From Acanthococcus lagerstroemiae (taxonomy: Eukaryota; Arthropoda; Insecta; Hemiptera; Eriococcidae): 64,000 nucleotides of DNA. The position numbers were made by a program, and so were the translations under genes. Positions within the stretch are counted from its first letter, which is position 1, and each line of letters begins with the position of its first letter. Positions 62,485 to 64,000 of this stretch are shown piece by piece. Where the stretch lies: contig JAJSSI010000010.1 in assembly GCA_031841125.1 (NCBI GenBank), forward strand, positions 1,247,001 through 1,311,000, written 5' to 3'. The notes beneath the pieces are model-generated. The model was not told the DNA's origin. It worked only from the letters and a program-made list of their open reading frames with translations, and made no database searches.

Positions 62485-64000
62485 TATACCACGCTACAGA
62501 CTATTAGCAAAAAATCAACTTAAATAAAAGCTACTGCAATAAAGCAAATTCTTGCCATTCAAGATGTCAGTGAGGGCACCTATTTATGCATAGGACTATA
62601 CGTAAAAGTATATTATAGTGCCTTTTTTTTGTGTGTGCAGAATTTGAAAATGAAAAGGATATTTACATCGGAAACAGCGATCTGTATAGAACATTTGTAG
62701 AATGTAATCTTACCATTAATGCAAGAAATAAGATACTAAATATTCTCAGAAAATATACCAACCCCTACGATATTTTCTCTCTTCCGCGCACTTTTCAAAC
62801 AGCAGTAGGTCAATATCCAGACTTCCAGATAAAAAATATTGATGTGGAGGTTGAAGATAGAAATAGTTCGTTGGATGAAGATGAAGATGAAAATGAAAAT
62901 GAAAATATCAATCAGTTTATCTATTTTGGTATAGAAAAAAGTATACAAAATAAGGTTGCAAAATTCAACACTGAAGCTTCTCATATTTATCTCGATATTA
63001 ATATTGATGGTTTGCCGTTGTTCAAGAATTCAAAGAAGACTTTCTGGTCTATCCTAGGACAGTTTGATGGAGGATATCCAGTATTCCCCATAGCTTTATA
63101 TTATGGCCAAAGTTCTAAGCCAAGTGATAATAAATTATTTTTAGAAGATTTTGCTAACGAGATCACAGAAATTCAGTGTAATGGTGTTTCACTAGATGGG
63201 AGGCAGTACCAAGTACATTTACAAAATGGAATATTTGATAGTCCAGCTCGAAGTTTTGTGCTGTCGACCCCTTACTTCAATTCCTATTGTGGATGTTATC
63301 GATGTACCGTAGAAGGTGTGTACATACAGAAACGTATGTGTTTCTTGGACGGTTGTGCTCCTCTGAGAACTATCAATGATCCGATATTTAATTGCGTGAA
63401 CTCACCAATCTTGAAGGTCATGAATCCTATTACGAACATACCTTTGGATACGATGCATGTTGTGGATTTGGGAGTTGGCAAGAAATTGATGTACTTGTGG
63501 ACAAATCGCATCAGTTTGAAGCATATGGATAAGGCATTGAATTCAAAGAAGAAGGAGAAGACCCGTTCTAAGTTCAGTCTCCGACCGTGTGATCAGCTGA
63601 TACTGACATCAAAATTGAAGAATTTGGCTGGATATTGTCCAAGGGAATTTAATCGCCGGTGCGACAGTTGAATGATTTAGCATTTTATACCGCAAAAGAG
63701 TATCGTATGATTTTATTATATATAGGTCCAGTTGTCTTCCAAGATATTCTTCCCGCCGACCAGTACTATCATTTTTTGTCTTTACATGTGGCGTACAGAT
63801 TATTGAATGACCATAAGGCTATTAATGATTCAAACAAGTTAGAATATGCCCGGACTTTGCTCGAGAATTTTGTATCAGATTTTTCTTCAATTTATGCACC
63901 TGCGTTAGTATCTTTCAATATTCATGCTCTTCTTCATCTTGTGAATGACGTTGAAAGGTTGCGAAAAACTGTTTATAACTTTTCTGCATATCCGTTTGAA

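Larger units (their letters stand above)
60913..64000 (+). pseudogene. TNP2-type (EnSpm/CACTA-like) transposase, spliced, frameshifted
   Basis: Exon 1 60,913-61,011 (ATG; 33 codons; acceptor TTATTATAG just before, donor GTGAGT), exon 2 61,569-61,719 (TTCTTGTAG; donor GTATAC), exon 3 from 62,641 (GTGTGTGCAG) to beyond the window. Phases fit (0, then 1). Exons 1-2 are acidic. Exon 3 has INARNKILNILRKY (helical), a D/E run, YFGIEKSIQ, then the core LDINIDGLPLFKNSKKTFW, GGYPVFPIALYYGQSSKPSD and FDSPARSFVLSTPYFNSYCG, then CYRC and NPITNIPLDTMHVVDLGVGK. This D-G-L ... P-A-R ... C-x2-C ... D-x-M-H pattern is the TNP2-like transposase of insect elements. Near 63,660 the frame changes by one base (after EFNRR) and coding resumes as RQLNDLAFYTAKEYRMILLY to the end. 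Either a mutation or a sequence error. Confidence 0.82.

Noticed and set aside
62631..62640. GTG at 62,631 as the start of the TNP2-type protein
   Set aside because: It lies inside the polypyrimidine/AG acceptor of intron 2; the phase-matched exon starts at 62,641.

Overview
This window is a eukaryotic, AT-rich chromosome segment built almost entirely of transposable elements (TEs) and their debris. I see no rRNA, tRNA or CRISPR features and no gene I can assign with confidence to the host. The mix is BEL/Pao, Copia elements primed by an internal part of initiator Met tRNA, an RTE LINE, pogo/Tigger, PIF/Harbinger, a spliced TNP2-type (EnSpm/CACTA-like) transposase, KRBA2/Ginger-like integrase and many MITEs, with spliceosomal introns in the DNA-transposon genes. 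This fits an arthropod, most likely an insect; species is not determinable from the sequence.

1-11,500: broken LTR retrotransposons on the minus strand (Copia gag; another Gag with a tRNA-iMet-type primer site; a Gypsy gag-protease-RT remnant; a Copia RT/RNase H remnant), two tandem-repeat blocks (units of about 150 bp and 300 bp), then a longer Gypsy element (7,520-11,057 plus a putative 5' LTR) broken mainly by single stop codons. 11,500-13,870: a CTAC-rich degenerate repeat and minus-strand exon-like pieces of an unrecognised gene.

13,870-21,140: a Gypsy fragment split by a plus-strand Copia element (15,079-19,597) with near-identical LTRs and a perfect 5-bp target duplication (TGAAC). 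21,145-26,300: two minus-strand pogo/Tigger transposase genes of one clade; a third, plus-strand copy lies at 49,950-51,796 and is cut by a BEL/Pao 3' end.

30,074-45,500: one minus-strand RTE LINE opened by two insertions. A PIF/Harbinger element (31,310-40,728, 3-bp duplication CTG) carries a second Copia (31,402-35,977, duplication GTTTT) with identical 198-bp LTRs and an uninterrupted 1337-codon ORF. The other insertion (about 41,067-43,926) has inverted GGTTGCCCTG ends, dense GGCAAC arrays at its ends and no recognisable transposase; it carries a further TA-flanked element with 23-bp inverted ends.

46,000-64,000: dispersed repeats, MITEs with target duplications, a long degenerate hexamer-type repeat repeatedly interrupted by MITEs, an unrecognised two-exon ORF (53,170-53,784), and at the right edge a three-exon TNP2-type transposase whose two introns each hold a MITE. 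Relative ages can be read from the nesting: RTE LINE oldest, then Harbinger and the GGTTGCC element, then the two Copia elements youngest.
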